Made by a program: the position numbers and the translations under genes. 64,000 nt of DNA from positions 434,001 through 498,000 of the forward strand of contig PKRE01000001.1 in the NCBI GenBank assembly GCA_017577615.1. The letters run 5' to 3'. Shown piece after piece: positions 8,007 through 17,100 of the stretch; position 1 is the stretch's first letter; every line of letters starts with the position of its first letter. The notes below the pieces were generated by a model that saw only the letters and a program-made list of their open reading frames with translations, was not told the DNA's origin and ran no database searches. The stretch is from Gammaproteobacteria bacterium. Lineage in GTDB: Bacteria; Pseudomonadota; Gammaproteobacteria; Steroidobacterales; Steroidobacteraceae.

Positions 8007-10076
8007 ATGGAGTTTTACGGGGGCCGTCGGGGCGCGCGAGCGCGTGTGCTCGGCTACTTGTTGGCGATCCTGACAGCAAGCGCGCTGCCTGTGTCCCCTG
8101 CCGCTGCCGAGGCGCAGATTCTCTACTTCGAGCCCCTGCAGCTGCATACCCGCAGTGGCGCCAGCGTGGCGACACAGCAAAAAAGCAGCCGCGACCTGCA
8201 GCAGGTCGAGCTATCGGCATTCGGCCGCGAATACACGCTCAGCCTTCAAGCCAACGAGACGTTTCACGCAGCGCTCGCTTCCCAATCGCAGCGCTCCTCC
8301 GTGATGCTCTACCGCGGGGTGATCGACGGGCTCGCAGGCTCGTGGGTACGGATCGCCACGCGCGGCACGGAGGTGCACGGCATGCTTTGGGATGGAGCGC
8401 ACCTTTACGTCATCTCACCGCGCGTCGACGTCGAGACGCAGCTCGTGCCGCCGCTGGACTCGGCCCCGGCCAACATCATCTTCCGGCTGCAGGACGTGCT
8501 CATGCCGGCGCACGAAGCCTCTTGTGCGGCACAGCCACCCATCGATGCCACAGAGCAGCGCGGCTCTGACGCGTACGCGTCGCTGCTGCGCGAGCTCAAA
8601 GCCACACATGCGAAGGGAGACATCGGCGTCACCATGAAGCTCGAGCTGTCCGTGCTCGCGGACGCACTGCTGCTCAAGCGCTACGGGGACGAGCGAATCG
8701 CACGCGACGAGCTGCTCGTCAGGCTGAACAACGTTGATGGGATCTACAACTCACAGCTGGGCGTACAGATCCAGGCACCGATCATCGATGTGCTCGACGC
8801 GAAATCCGAGCTGCTGTCCGACACGAGGAGCGCCGAGACGCTGCTCAAGGAGCTCTCGCTCGCACGTGAGAGCTCGCCGCGCCTGCGCTCGGCCGGCCTG
8901 ACGCATCTCTTCACGGGACGCGACTTGCACGGCACGACCGTTGGCATCGCCTATATCGATGCGCTCTGTGATCGAAAGTACGGAGTCGGATTGACTGAAA
9001 TATCCACGCGAGGGGCTTGGTACGAGTCGCTCGTCGCTGCGCACGAGATCGGACACAACTTCGGCGCGGTCCATGATGGGGAAGCGGGTAAAGCATGCGC
9101 GAGCACTCCGCAAGGCTTGTACCTCATGTCGCCGAACATCAACGGCTCGGATACCTTTTCCGAATGCAGCCTGCAGCTCATGCGTCCCAACGTGGCACGT
9201 GCCGAGTGCATCGTGCCGCTGCCTCCTGCAAACGCTCGTGTCGCTGCCGATCTGGGCAAGGTGCGACATGCGCTGCACAAGCCGTTCGAGTACGCATTGC
9301 CAGTCTCGAACTCCGGTGGTGCAAGCGCAATGAACGTGCGCGTTGAGATTCTCGTGCCGCCGGCGATATCGGTCGAGGAGGCGTATGTGGTCGGCGGCTC
9401 ATGCACCAGCGGTGCTGGCCTCGTGCAGTGCTATCTCGGGAACCTCGCAGGAGGCACGACGAAGCCGGCCCATCTCACGCTACGTGGCGAACAGCCGGGC
9501 GAGAGCGAGATAGCGGCGCAGGTGTTCGCGGATAATGACAGTGACGCGAGCGACAACAGTGGAACTGGCACGATCGCCATCGAGGTCGAAGCCGACATCT
9601 CAGTAGCCATCGACGCGCCCGCACGTGCCCGCGCCCAAGACCCGTTCGAGGTTCGCCTCACGGTCGTAAATGCGGCGTCGGTTGATGTCGACGATGTACA
9701 GGTCTCGCTCACACTGCCGGCAGGCCTGACGATGACGCGAGCCGCACTGGAGAGCGGCACTTGCGCAATCGGCGGGAGCACGCTGGCGTGCGCGATTCCG
9801 CAGCTCGAGGCACGTGCAGAAGCGAGAGGTGTAGTCATGATCGTCGCAACCAAAATCGGCCCTGCAACGCTACACCTGGCGACGTCCGGCAGCTACGTCG
9901 ATCCGGTGCCGACGAACGATGCCGCGGTGGCCAGTATCGAGATCGAGCAGGCAACTGCGGCCCTTGAGGGACACGCCCCTGGCGGACGCAGCGGAGGCGG
10001 CGGATCTGTCGGCTTACTCTTCCTCGGCGTCCTCGGTCTGCTGGGGCTGTGGCGCACGCAAGCCCACCCAGCATGA
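8007..10076 (+). CDS. Secreted M12B/reprolysin-like zinc metalloprotease with GlyGly-CTERM tail
   Basis: Predicted exported protease of 689 residues. A signal peptide (about 1-35, ending near SPAAAEA) is followed by a pro-region. The metzincin site is HEIGHNFGAVHD, with zinc ligands His346, His350 and His356 and the Asp typical of adamalysins/reprolysins. After about residue 410 come two Ig-like DUF11-type repeats. The last 31 residues contain a glycine run (GGRSGGGGS), a hydrophobic helix and a short tail with Arg, which is the layout of the GlyGly-CTERM signal handled by rhombosortase and the type II secretion system. The neighbours (glnK, cbpA) give no functional hint. Substrate unknown. 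Confidence 0.85.
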   Translation: MEFYGGRRGARARVLGYLLAILTASALPVSPAAAEAQILYFEPLQLHTRSGASVATQQKSSRDLQQVELSAFGREYTLSLQANETFHAALASQSQRSSVMLYRGVIDGLAGSWVRIATRGTEVHGMLWDGAHLYVISPRVDVETQLVPPLDSAPANIIFRLQDVLMPAHEASCAAQPPIDATEQRGSDAYASLLRELKATHAKGDIGVTMKLELSVLADALLLKRYGDERIARDELLVRLNNVDGIYNSQLGVQIQAPIIDVLDAKSELLSDTRSAETLLKELSLARESSPRLRSAGLTHLFTGRDLHGTTVGIAYIDALCDRKYGVGLTEISTRGAWYESLVAAHEIGHNFGAVHDGEAGKACASTPQGLYLMSPNINGSDTFSECSLQLMRPNVARAECIVPLPPANARVAADLGKVRHALHKPFEYALPVSNSGGASAMNVRVEILVPPAISVEEAYVVGGSCTSGAGLVQCYLGNLAGGTTKPAHLTLRGEQPGESEIAAQVFADNDSDASDNSGTGTIAIEVEADISVAIDAPARARAQDPFEVRLTVVNAASVDVDDVQVSLTLPAGLTMTRAALESGTCAIGGSTLACAIPQLEARAEARGVVMIVATKIGPATLHLATSGSYVDPVPTNDAAVASIEIEQATAALEGHAPGGRSGGGGSVGLLFLGVLGLLGLWRTQAHPA

Positions 10077-10147
10077 GCTCTGCTTCGTGCATTGCGCCCG
10101 CTTTGACAGGATCTTGATTTTGGCTGCGGATGCCCTAGAACCCCGTC

Positions 10148-11086
10148 ATGAATTACAAGGACTACTACAAGATACTCGGCGTCGAACGCGGAGCGAGCCA
10201 AGAGGAGATCAAGCGCGCCTATCGTCGACTCGCGCGCAAGTACCATCCTGACGTCAGCAAGGAAGCGAATGCGGAGGAGCGCTTCAAGGAAGTCCAAGAA
10301 GCCTATGAGGTTCTCAAAGACCCCGAGAAACGGGCGGCCTATGACCAGCTAGGCTCGAATTGGCGCGCAGGCCAAGAATTCCAGCCGCCGCCGGACTGGG
10401 GTCGCGGCTTCGAGTTCTCGTTCGGCGGACCCGACGAAGACAGCGGGTTCAGCGACTTCTTCGCCTCGCTCTTCGGGGCGCGCAGCCCCTTCGGGCAGCG
10501 GGCGCGCCGCGGCGGGTTCGCACGTAGCGGACAAGACCACGTCGCGAAGATCGAGATCGATCTTGAGGATGCCTACCGCGGCGGGACCCGCACGATCGAG
10601 CTCAAGTCGCCACAGCTGTCCGACGACGGACATGTAATCGTGAAGCCGCGGACATTGCGCGTGACGATCCCACCGGGCGTGGTCGAAGGTCAGCGCATTC
10701 GATTGGCCGGGCAAGGCAGCCCTGGTGTGCACGGTGGCCCGGCGGGCGATCTCTATCTGGAGGTCAGCTTCCGTCCCCACCGGTTGTTCCAGGTCAACGG
10801 CCGGGATGTGACCCTCAAGCTCCCGATTGCCCCTTGGGAAGCGGCGCTCGGCGCCACGGTGCAAACGCCGACATTGGGCGGACCCGTCGAGCTGCGCATC
10901 CCGCCCGGTGCAAGGACAGATCAGAAGCTGCGCTTGAAAGGACGCGGCCTCCCCGGCAATCCGCCCGGCGATCAATACGTCGTGCTCAAGATTGTGTTGC
11001 CGCCAGCGACGACTCCGGAAGCGCGCGCGCTGTTCGAGCGCATGCGCTCAGAGCTGCCGTTCAATCCGCGCAAAGGAATGTACTGA
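10148..11086 (+). CDS. cbpA: DnaJ-family co-chaperone CbpA
   Basis: Type II J-protein that stimulates DnaK and may bind curved DNA. The 312-residue protein has an N-terminal J domain with His33-Pro34-Asp35, a Gly/Phe-rich linker (about 75-120) and two C-terminal substrate-binding beta domains; the DnaJ zinc finger is absent, which separates CbpA from DnaJ. Length matches CbpA. The usual modulator gene cbpM is not next to it; the following gene is a receiver-domain protein on the opposite strand. Confidence 0.92.
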   Translation: MNYKDYYKILGVERGASQEEIKRAYRRLARKYHPDVSKEANAEERFKEVQEAYEVLKDPEKRAAYDQLGSNWRAGQEFQPPPDWGRGFEFSFGGPDEDSGFSDFFASLFGARSPFGQRARRGGFARSGQDHVAKIEIDLEDAYRGGTRTIELKSPQLSDDGHVIVKPRTLRVTIPPGVVEGQRIRLAGQGSPGVHGGPAGDLYLEVSFRPHRLFQVNGRDVTLKLPIAPWEAALGATVQTPTLGGPVELRIPPGARTDQKLRLKGRGLPGNPPGDQYVVLKIVLPPATTPEARALFERMRSELPFNPRKGMY

Positions 11087-11140
11087 GCGCGCTGCGGCGT
11101 GAGTCTCCTGCGCCGCCTATAGCCTAGTTAGAACGCAGGC

Positions 11141-11527
11141 TCAATGTCGCGGGGCGTGCACATGATCGAGCAGGTGCGCGACTCTTCTTACGATGCCGAA
11201 GCCTAGCAGCGGCTTCTCGATGAAATCCACCGCACCCTCGCGCATCGCGGTGACCGCACACTTCACGTCCGCCTCCTCACCCAGCAAGATCACTGGCGGG
11301 CACCAACGCCGCATACGCAACGTGCGCAAGAGCTCGATTCCCGACATGCCAGGTAAGGTGACGTCGATGATCACACATTCGAGACGTTTGGCAGACGATG
11401 CCAGATAGCTCTCTGCGCTCTCGAAGTCCTGCACATCGACATCGAGCGCGCTGAGAAGGGATCGAAGCATTCGGCGATCCGTGGCGTTTGCTTCGACTAC
11501 TGCGACGATGGGTCGTGAATTCGCCAC
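11141..11527 (-). CDS. Orphan degenerate receiver-domain protein, FixJ-receiver-like
   Basis: A single response-regulator receiver domain with no output domain. Counting from GTG at 11527, the phospho-acceptor Asp55 (IIDVTLPGMSG) and Lys105 (FIEKPL) are kept. The acidic pair is reduced to Glu12-Ala13 (VVEANATD, against VVDDDAAV in the neighbouring FixJ), and the conserved Thr/Ser position is occupied by Leu/Gly (VILLGEEAD). The protein is clearly related to the FixJ receiver 270 bases away on the same strand and may act as a decoy or phosphate sink. A longer reading from TTG at 11602 adds 25 residues with no domain support. Confidence 0.75.
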   Translation of the reverse strand: MANSRPIVAVVEANATDRRMLRSLLSALDVDVQDFESAESYLASSAKRLECVIIDVTLPGMSGIELLRTLRMRRWCPPVILLGEEADVKCAVTAMREGAVDFIEKPLLGFGIVRRVAHLLDHVHAPRH

Positions 11528-11793
11528 GGCAACAATGTAACGAGGGGAGATGACAACGCCGTTGCGTGGGCGAGCGAGCCCGTCGCAGGACAGGCTCGGC
11601 AAGTGGTGCGCTGACTGAAAGACGCTGGCTGCATGGACGTCATATTTGGACCGCTACGCCGCAGCGAGAAGTTCGCAATTGTACCTAAGGCCGATGACGC
11701 ACCCATGCACACGTGCACGCGCACGGCGTGCGTACTCACCGGCCGCATGAAGCAGCAAACTTGTAGTCTGACGCGCCCGCAGCGCGATCTTCG

Positions 11794-12420
11794 TCACACT
11801 TGGCCGACTTCGAGCACCATGCGCACGAGATGCGCAAGCGATGAGGCCTGCATCTTTTCCATGACGCGCGCGCGATGAATCTCGACCGTTCGCTGGCTCA
11901 ACTTGAGATCACCCGCAATCACCTTGTTCGCTTTTCCCCGCACGACGAGATCGAGCACTTCGCGCTCCCGTGGCGTCAACGTCTCCAAGCGCCTGCGAAT
12001 ATCGTTGCGTTCGCTGAGTGCCGCCCGGTTCATGCTGTCCTTCTCGAGCGCTTGATTGATGCGATCAATTAGGTCTTGGTCGCGGAAAGGTTTTTGAATG
12101 AAATCAACGGCACCGGCCTGCATCGCTTCGACCGCCATCGGCACATCGCCGTGACCGGTGATGAAGATGATCGGCAGTATCGAGTGCTTCTCGTTGAGCT
12201 TCTGCTGCAGCTCTAGGCCGGACATTCCGGGCATGCGGATGTCGAGCACCAGGCATCCGGGGCGATCCTCGCTGTAAGCGTCCAGGAATTCCTGTGCCGA
12301 TGCGAATGTCTCGACCGCTTGTCCCACTGAGCGCAGCAGCAGCTTCAAAGCATCTCGAACGGCTGCATCGTCGTCGACGACGAAGATCGTCGGCCGTGCA
12401 GTGTTTTGGGTTCCCCTCAT
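11794..12420 (-). CDS. fixJ: Two-component response regulator, FixJ family
   Basis: DNA-binding response regulator of 208 residues. The receiver domain (about 10-125) has Asp16-18, phospho-acceptor Asp60 (LVLDIRMPGMSG), Thr88 (FITGHGD) and Lys110 (FIQKPF). A LuxR-type HTH follows (LTPREREVLDLVVRGKANK, then LSQRTVEIHRARVMEKM). ATG at 12420 has GGGAG about ten bases upstream, inside the end of the kinase gene, and lies two bases after the kinase stop, so the pair is translationally coupled. It is expected to be phosphorylated by the upstream FixL-like kinase. Targets are unknown: no FixK/FNR regulator or cbb3 oxidase is in the window. Confidence 0.9.
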   Translation of the reverse strand: MRGTQNTARPTIFVVDDDAAVRDALKLLLRSVGQAVETFASAQEFLDAYSEDRPGCLVLDIRMPGMSGLELQQKLNEKHSILPIIFITGHGDVPMAVEAMQAGAVDFIQKPFRDQDLIDRINQALEKDSMNRAALSERNDIRRRLETLTPREREVLDLVVRGKANKVIAGDLKLSQRTVEIHRARVMEKMQASSLAHLVRMVLEVGQV

Positions 12421-12422
12421 AG

Positions 12423-13970
12423 TTACGTACTCCCTGCTGCCGTTATGGCCGGCAGTGTGAAGAAGAATCGAGCTCCGCCTCCCGGATTCGGACTGCACCA
12501 TAGTTTTCCCCCGTGGGCACGAATGATCGAACGACTGATCGAAAGTCCCAGCCCCATACCACCGGGCTTGGTCGTGAAAAATGGATTGAACAGCTCGGCC
12601 GCGACCGCCGGGTCGATCCCGGGTCCTCTGTCGGCCACCATGAACTCCACATCGCCTTCCGCATCTATTCGGGTTCTGAGCGTCAGCTGTCGGCGTGACT
12701 CGGGTACGCCTTGCATCGCATCGATGCTGTTGCGGACCAGATTCAAAATGACTTGCTGAATTTGCACTGCGTCCGCTTGCACCAGCGGCGATTCGCTCGC
12801 TGTCTCGACAACGATCTGCACGCCGTTGTGGCGCGCATCTGTCTGCGCGAGCGTCAGGATGTCCTCGAGCAGACGATTCGCCTCGATGAGTTCGCGTCTC
12901 ACCTCGCGATTCTTGACGAACGTCCTGAGCCGACGGATCACTTCGCCCGCGCGCAGCGCCTGCGCACCAATGTGCGCAAGGGCCTCTGCGATCTCTTCCG
13001 AGGAATAATCGCCAGTGCTGATCAAGCGTTGACACGCCTGCGCATAGGTGGCGATGGCAGCGAGCGGTTGATTGACTTCATGCGCAATGCCCGCGGCCAT
13101 CTCACCCATCGTGGAAATACGGCCGAAGTGGGTGATTCGTTCCTGCAGCTGGCGGGCTTCGTCTTCCGCCCGCCGGCGGTCGGTGATGTCGTGGATCGTG
13201 CCGACTTCGCGCAGAATCTGTCCGTCAGCATCCAGCGTTGCCTGTGCGATGTGGTGGACGTAGCGCAAGGAACCGTCGGGATGATCGATGCGATACTCGA
13301 TGTCCATGGCCCGCCCGGTGGCTCTGAGCTCGTCACGCGCCTGCTGCCAACGCGCACGATCCGCCGGGTGCACGAGCGGTGCCAGATAATCGTAGACCCC
13401 GATGTAGGGATCTCCGAAGCGCCGGCCTAGAACTCGGTACAGATGAGGCGACCAGTAATCCTCGAAATGCCCGTCGAAGTGCACCACATAGTTGCCGAGA
13501 TTGGCGATCTCTTGTGCGATCGTGAGCTGTGCTTCGCTGCGACGTAATGCTTCTTCTGCGTTGCGCCGCACGGTGACATCTCTAATGAAGCCGACGAATC
13601 GTGGTGGATCGGTGCCTTGAACTCTGCCAACCGCTAGCTCGGCGTAGAACTCGCTTCCATCCCTTCGCTTCGCCAACAATTCCCTGCCAATCCCAACTAT
13701 GCGTGGCTCGCCGAGCTCGATGTAGTGACGCAAGTAGTCGTCGTGCTGCGAGCGGTAGGGCTCGGGCAAAAGGATGTCCACCTTCAGCCCGATCACCTCC
13801 TGCTCGCTGTATCCGAACATCCGCTCTCCGGCATGATTGAGCAGCTCGATCCGGCCTTCGTGGTCGAATAGCACGACAGCATCGACCGCCGCGTCGAGCA
13901 CCGCCTGGAACTCGCGTTCCAGCCGATGCGCACGCTCTTCCTGCGGTTCTGCTACTCGCAAAAGCGTCAT
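12423..13970 (-). CDS. fixL: FixL-like PAS sensor histidine kinase, probable heme O2 sensor
   Basis: Soluble 515-residue kinase without membrane segments. PAS1 (about 18-135) aligns with the FixL heme PAS: His76 sits at the proximal heme ligand (QHDDYLRHYIELGEPRI) and Arg96 in IVGIGR at the Arg that contacts bound O2; Ile and Leu at the distal pocket are also kept. PAS2 (about 150-270) is of the PAS_3 type. The kinase core has the H-box GIAHEVNQPLAAI with phospho-His297, an N box (LNLVRNSIDAM), DRGPGID and GGMGLGLSISRSI. It is followed after two bases by fixJ. Heme binding is inferred from residue conservation with Bradyrhizobium FixL. Confidence 0.85.
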   Translation of the reverse strand: MTLLRVAEPQEERAHRLEREFQAVLDAAVDAVVLFDHEGRIELLNHAGERMFGYSEQEVIGLKVDILLPEPYRSQHDDYLRHYIELGEPRIVGIGRELLAKRRDGSEFYAELAVGRVQGTDPPRFVGFIRDVTVRRNAEEALRRSEAQLTIAQEIANLGNYVVHFDGHFEDYWSPHLYRVLGRRFGDPYIGVYDYLAPLVHPADRARWQQARDELRATGRAMDIEYRIDHPDGSLRYVHHIAQATLDADGQILREVGTIHDITDRRRAEDEARQLQERITHFGRISTMGEMAAGIAHEVNQPLAAIATYAQACQRLISTGDYSSEEIAEALAHIGAQALRAGEVIRRLRTFVKNREVRRELIEANRLLEDILTLAQTDARHNGVQIVVETASESPLVQADAVQIQQVILNLVRNSIDAMQGVPESRRQLTLRTRIDAEGDVEFMVADRGPGIDPAVAAELFNPFFTTKPGGMGLGLSISRSIIRAHGGKLWCSPNPGGGARFFFTLPAITAAGST

Positions 13971-14008
13971 GCGCCGGATTCTAACGCTGCTGCGACATAA
14001 TACACGTA

Positions 14009-14086
14009 CTCGTCGGTCGAGACGGCCACGCCACTAGGACGGACGATCAGACGACATACACTGTACGCAAGAACCCGACCGACGAG
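14009..14086. repeat. 11-bp perfect inverted repeat upstream of fixL
   Basis: CTCGTCGGTCG at 14009-14019 is repeated in inverted orientation as CGACCGACGAG at 14076-14086, with 56 bases between the arms. The pair lies 40-115 bases upstream of the fixL start, in the gap after pyruvate carboxylase. It could be a regulator-binding pair or a large stem-loop; no T-run follows on either strand. Confidence 0.5.
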
Positions 14087-14181
14087 AAAAGAAGACCGGC
14101 GGGAGGTAGGCAAGTCAACGGCGCAGCCATCGCTCGGGCGCGCCTGTAGGGGTTATTACTCAGCGGTTTACGTATCAACCA

Positions 14182-17100
14182 CTACGTCACGACAAGCAGC
14201 AGATCCTTCGCGTCGACCACCTCTCCTGGCTTGGCCACGACTTCGACCACCGTGCCGTCGCGATCGGCACGTACGGATGTTTCCATCTTCATTGCTTCGA
14301 TCGTCAACAGCACGTCACCGCGCGAGACTCTCGCGCCTTCGGTCACCGCCACAGTCGCAATCGTGCCCGGCATGGGAGCGCCGATGTGCGTAGGGTCCCC
14401 TGGTACCGCCTTGCGCCGAGGAGGCTTCATTGCCACATGTGAGCGGTCCGGCACTCTGACGGAGCGCGGCTGTCCGTTCAGCTCGAAAAACACAGTGCGA
14501 GTGCCGTCGTCGTGCACATCGCTCAGAGCCACGTAGCGAATGATGAGCGTCTTGCCGCGCTCGATGTCGATGCTGATTTCCTGTCCCGACTCCATCCCGT
14601 AGAAGAAGATCGGCGTCGGCAGGACGCTGACACGGCCGTACTCGAGCCGCTTCTGCATGTAATCGAGGAATACCTTGGGGTACATCAGGTAAGAGGCGAG
14701 CTCATCGTCAGTAATCTCGCGCCAAGTCTTCGCCTCGACCTCCTGCCGAACCTTCGCGAGATCCGCTGGCGGCAACACCTCTCCGGGTCGCACCGTGAGC
14801 GGCTTGGCTCCCTTCAACACCTTCTTTTGCAGCGCTTTCGGAAAGCCACCGTAGGGCTGTCCAAGCTCGCCCCGGAAGAACGAAACCACCGATTCGGGAA
14901 AAGCGATCTCGGTATCCGGGTCCAGCACCTGCTCGACCGTCAACCCGCTGGTCACCATCATCAGCGCCATGTCTCCTACGACCTTGGAGGTAGGCGTGAC
15001 TTTCACGATGTCGCCGAACATCTCGTTCACGCGTGCATAGGCCTGCGCGACTTCCGGCCACCTCGCGTCGTCGATACCGAGAGCACGCGCCTGCTCGCGC
15101 AGGTTCGTGAACTGACCACCCGGCATGCCGTGCACGTACACCTCAGAAGCGCCAGAGCGCAGGTCACTCTCGAACGCCGCATAGCAATGACGCACCTGCT
15201 CCCAGTACGTCGACAGCAGGCGCAGCTTCTCGGGGTCGACACCCGAGTCGCGTGGACTGTGGCGCAGCGCCTCCACGATCGAGCCGAGATTGGGCTGCGA
15301 GGTGAGGCCGCTCATCGCATCTATTGCGCCATCAACTGCATCGGCACCGGCCTCGATCGCCGCCAACACGCTTGCTGCGGCAATGCCGCTGGTGTCGTGG
15401 GTATGGAAGTGGATCGGCAGCCCGACTTCTTCCTTGAGTGTTTTGACGAGCAGGTAGGCGGCACGTGGCCGACATAGGCCCGCCATGTCCTTGATCCCGA
15501 GGATGTGCGCGCCCGCACGCTGCAGCTGCTTCGCCAGATTGACGTAATACTTGAGGTCGTATTTTTTCTCGTTCGGATCGATCAGATTGCCGGTGTAACA
15601 AATCGCCGCTTCACACAGTTTGCCCGCGTCGCGCACCGCGTCGATGGCCACGCGCATGTTGTCGACCCAATTGAGCGAGTCGAACACTCGGAACAAATCA
15701 ATTCCGGCTTCCGCCGCCCGACGCACGAAGTACTGCACGACGTTGTCGGGATAGTTCGTGTACCCGACTGCATTTGCGGAACGCAGCAACATCTGCAGGA
15801 GCAGATTCGGCATCGCCTCGCGAAACTCGTACAGGCGCTCCCACGGACACTCCCACAAGAACCGCATGGCCACATCGAATGTCGCGCCACCCCAGCACTC
15901 AACGGAAAACAGCTCCGGCAAGAGCTCCGCGTAGTACGGTGCGATCGCCTTCATGTCGTACGTGCGAAAGCGCGTTGCGAGCAGCGACTGATGCGCGTCG
16001 CGCATCGTCGTATCCGTCAGCAGAACGCGCTCCTGCTCCAGCATCCATTGCGCGAACTTCTCGGGTCCGAGCTCGTCCAGCTTTTGCTTGGTTCCTGGCT
16101 TCGGCTCGCCGAGCGGCACCTTGGGCAGTCGCGGCGTGACGATGCGTGCCGGCCGCTGCCTGCCTTTCACCTCGGGATTGCCATTGACGATCACATCGCC
16201 CAGGAAGTTGAGCAAACGCGAAGCGCGGTCGCGCTTACGGGGAAAGCGAAACAGCTCCGGGGTCTCGTCGATGAACTTGGTTGTGTACTCCGCCGAGGCG
16301 AACTGCGGATGCATGATCACTTGATCGAGAAACCGCAGGTTCGTCACGACGCCGCGAATTCTGAACTCCCACAGCGCGCGATGCATGCGCGCGATGGTTT
16401 CCTGTGGCGTCGGCGACCACGCTGTGACTTTGACGAGCAACGAATCGTAGTAGCGGGTGATGATGGCGCCAGAGTAGGCCGTGCCCGCATCGAGACGGAT
16501 ACCGAAACCGGCCGGGCTTCGATATGCAGTGATGCGGCCGTAATCCGGGATGAAATTGTTCTCCGGATCCTCGGTCGTGACACGGCACTGCATCGCATAG
16601 CCATTCAACCGGATATCCTTTTGCTCGGGGACGCCACTCTGCGGCGTACCGATGCGCGCACCCTCGGCAATGCGCAGCTGTGCATGCACGATGTCGATGC
16701 CGGTCACGGCCTCGGTCACCGTGTGCTCCACTTGGATACGTGGATTGACTTCGATGAAATAGAACTGGCCGGTATCGGCATCCTGCAGGAACTCGACCGT
16801 GCCGGCGTTGAGGTAGTTCACCGCGCGTCCAATCTTGAGCGCCGCTTCGCAGAGCGCAGCGCGCTGCTCGTCGGTGAGGAAGGTAGCGGGCGCGCGTTCG
16901 ATGAGCTTCTGATTGCGCCGCTGCACTGTGCAATCGCGCTCGAACAGGTGCACGAGATTGCCATACGCGTCGCCCAGGATCTGAACCTCGAGATGACGCG
17001 CGCGACGCACGAGCTTCTCGAGGTAGACCTCGTCGTTGCCGAACGCCGCCTTCGCCTCGCGTCGCGCGGTTTCCACCATGTCCTTGAGGTCCGCCTCGGT

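Noticed and set aside
12047..12066. FNR-like TTGATGCGATCAA
   Set aside because: The spacer is three bases instead of four and the site lies inside the fixJ coding region.
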